Source: Ditylenchus dipsaci (Eukaryota; Nematoda; Chromadorea; Rhabditida; Anguinidae). From it: a stretch of DNA of 64,000 nucleotides. Within the stretch, counting starts at the first letter, position 1. Every line of letters starts with the position of its first letter. Below are positions 62,448 to 64,000 of the stretch, piece after piece. Where the stretch lies: positions 248,001-312,000 of the forward strand of contig SADC01000146.1 in NCBI GenBank assembly GCA_004194705.1, given 5' to 3'. The translations under genes were made by a program, and so were the position numbers. The notes beneath the pieces were generated by a model that saw only the letters and a program-made list of their open reading frames with translations, was not told the origin of the DNA and did no database searches.

Positions 62448-62979
62448 TACCTTGCTTTTGACTTCTGTTTTTATGACAGAGCATGCTTATGTGCTTAAAT
62501 GAATTTTAAATTGTTTTTGGCAAAGTCAAAGTCGATTACACAGGTTAGAATTCCGCAAAAGAATACTCTTTTTAAGTTATACAGTGAGGTTACAGTTTGA
62601 TTCACAGTCCTCCCTCGATAAATTCACCATTTAGCACCGTAAAAAGGTGAAATTATGTTTGTTGTATATGTGCACGTATTTATGCACGCATGACGTTACA
62701 ACGAAGTCTTTATTTCATATTAAATTTTTTAAATGGCGAGAATAATAATTTCCTATCTTATTTAAATAATTTAGACCCTATATATAAAATTTAAAAGTTT
62801 TGATTTAATCCTGACTGTCTGAAGTTTTGATTTTTCCTTTTCTATTATTTTTAAAAATTATCTTTTTTAAAAATATTTTTTAAACAAATAATTACTTAAA
62901 CAATTTCCTCTTATTTTTAAACAGGAAAAAAATTAGACACGCTTTTTTAGATGCCGGTCATTCGATGCCACACTATTTT

Positions 62980-63150
62980 GATGTCGGTCATAAGAAAATT
63001 ATTTTTATGACAAAGAAGAAATGGAATGTTATACTTCTCAAGACCAACCAACCCTTCAAATCAACTTTTTGTTAAATTATTCTGAAAAACCATATATAGG
63101 CCTAAAGTTACCTCGAAAGCTGCAAAATTAGTATGATTAGAAAAAAATCT
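62980..63150 (+). pseudogene. AT-rich exon-like fragment
   Basis: Open stretch reading YDKEEMECYTSQDQPTLQIN and FLLNYSEKPYIGLKLPRKLQ, ending in TAG. It looks protein-like but is short and unrecognised. The region 62450-62980 before it has no feature. Confidence 0.2.
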
Positions 63151-63159
63151 TAGACGCTA

Positions 63160-63470
63160 GTGTCATATACCGTATAACCTCTATTAAACGGGCATGCCCG
63201 TTTTTTTTTTAACCCTAAAAATCGAAAAAAAAATATTTTGATTTTGAGATTTTTGGGTACTCAAAAAAATCTAAAAAGCGGAATAAACTAAGATCGAGGT
63301 GATCAAGAAAACGCGAAAAACAGATTTGCAAAAATTTTTTTTTGCGCTGAGATATAGGTCCTTGAGGGTGCCCGTTTATTAGAGGGTGTCCGTTTAATAG
63401 AGGTTTTACGGTACCCCTTCCAAAAAAGCTGGTGTCATGTAGCTTCCCCAATAATTGTTCAAAAGTGTTT
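63160..63470. mobile_element. C-tract MITE copy 6 split by a CCGTAT-type MITE
   Basis: The outer element starts GACGCTAGTGTCATATACC and resumes at 63414 with CCCCTTCCAAAAAAGCTGGT. Between them, 63168-63413 runs from TACCGTATAACCTCTATTAA to AATAGAGGTTTTACGGTA. Removing the insert leaves GTCATATACCCC with a single TA, as in copy 1, so the inserted family duplicates TA. From 63471 to the end no gene is seen. Confidence 0.7.
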
Positions 63471-64000
63471 AAAACCAATTTTTTAAGAAAAAACATTGTG
63501 CAAAATCCCTTGTTCGGACCGGAAAAAATGCTAAAATTATGTGCTGTTTCAAAGATAACTTATAAATTTTCAGAAAGCAGATCTTTTCAAATTTTGCTAT
63601 TATAATGAATATATTGTCAACTATTGCTAAGATGAAGCTTTTTATCAGGTTATTTGAGCTGGTGATTGTAAGTTTTTCGATAATGCAATTGTCTATTTAA
63701 GTTGTTTAATCGTCGTCAAAAATACGGCTAAATTGGGACTATAAATAGTGCGATTGAATTTCGTCCAAAATGCAGTTCGCCCAAAAATTCAATTCGTTCC
63801 AAGAAAATTTAGTCGGCAAAATCATGGCGAACGCAAAAGCAAGATGCAAAAAATGCACAAAAAAGCTCTTTCTGTCTATCTCCAGTGATCTCGTTTAACT
63901 GACTTATTTTTTGCTTGAATTTTTCAAAGAGTTCACAAAATCAAAATTCAGTGCCTAATTGGCGCCTAAATTATTGGATTTTTATATAATATTTTTTTGG

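Overview
The window is nuclear DNA of an A+T-rich eukaryote, probably an animal or a close relative. It holds two conserved, intron-containing genes on the + strand: the condensin ATPase subunit SMC4 (9708-23257) and COP9 signalosome subunit 3 (COPS3, 23648-28614). They lie head to tail, 390 bp apart, and are the only clearly functional genes. I cannot name the species. Ordinary introns are very short (39-57 bp, GT-AG). Every longer intron holds transposon-like or foldback DNA.

Layout. 1-9.2 kb: transposon graveyard. It contains hAT-type elements with 8-bp target duplications, a Tigger/pogo relic with a CENP-B-like DNA-binding protein, an element whose inverted ends carry a tRNA-like B box and a nested pogo MITE, a Merlin/ISXO2-type transposase fragment, and a ~188-bp tandem repeat. 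9.7-23.3 kb: SMC4 in 27 exons, with MULE-like, hAT-like and TTAA-flanked elements in its introns. 23.6-28.6 kb: COPS3 in 7 exons, with a MULE-like element in intron 3. 28.6-37 kb: minisatellite, a mariner-ended 811-bp palindrome, a 1.75-kb hAT element and a poorly supported spliced gene starting with a signal peptide. 37-45 kb: a decayed Ser/acid-rich spliced gene between short inverted repeats, a kinase-like pseudogene, a tRNA-Tyr-like remnant and an 8-bp-TSD foldback. 45.2-48.3 kb: a PIF/Harbinger transposon with transposase and MADF-like partner, both on the minus strand. 48.4-53 kb: very long inverted repeats. 53-61 kb: two more kinase-like fragment loci and a MULE-like transposon with 9-bp duplications carrying a Ulp1/SENP-type (C48) protease gene. 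61-64 kb: more MITEs.

Themes. (1) TIR elements of many superfamilies are present (hAT, MULE, pogo/Tigger, mariner, PIF/Harbinger, Merlin, TTAA-flanked); no retroelement was recognised. (2) Many elements have ends built of multiplied short motifs, and unrelated elements share short internal modules. (3) Reading frames of conserved proteins are repeatedly broken by one-base losses at short homopolymers. In the evidently real SMC4 this points to uncorrected assembly indels, so frameshift-based 'pseudogene' calls here are provisional. (4) The 3' half holds several AT-rich, split, kinase-like reading frames that lack the canonical HRD catalytic motif.

Element ends were located by eye, by matching inverted ends and flanking duplications. 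Where no duplication is stated, boundaries are approximate. No database search was possible.
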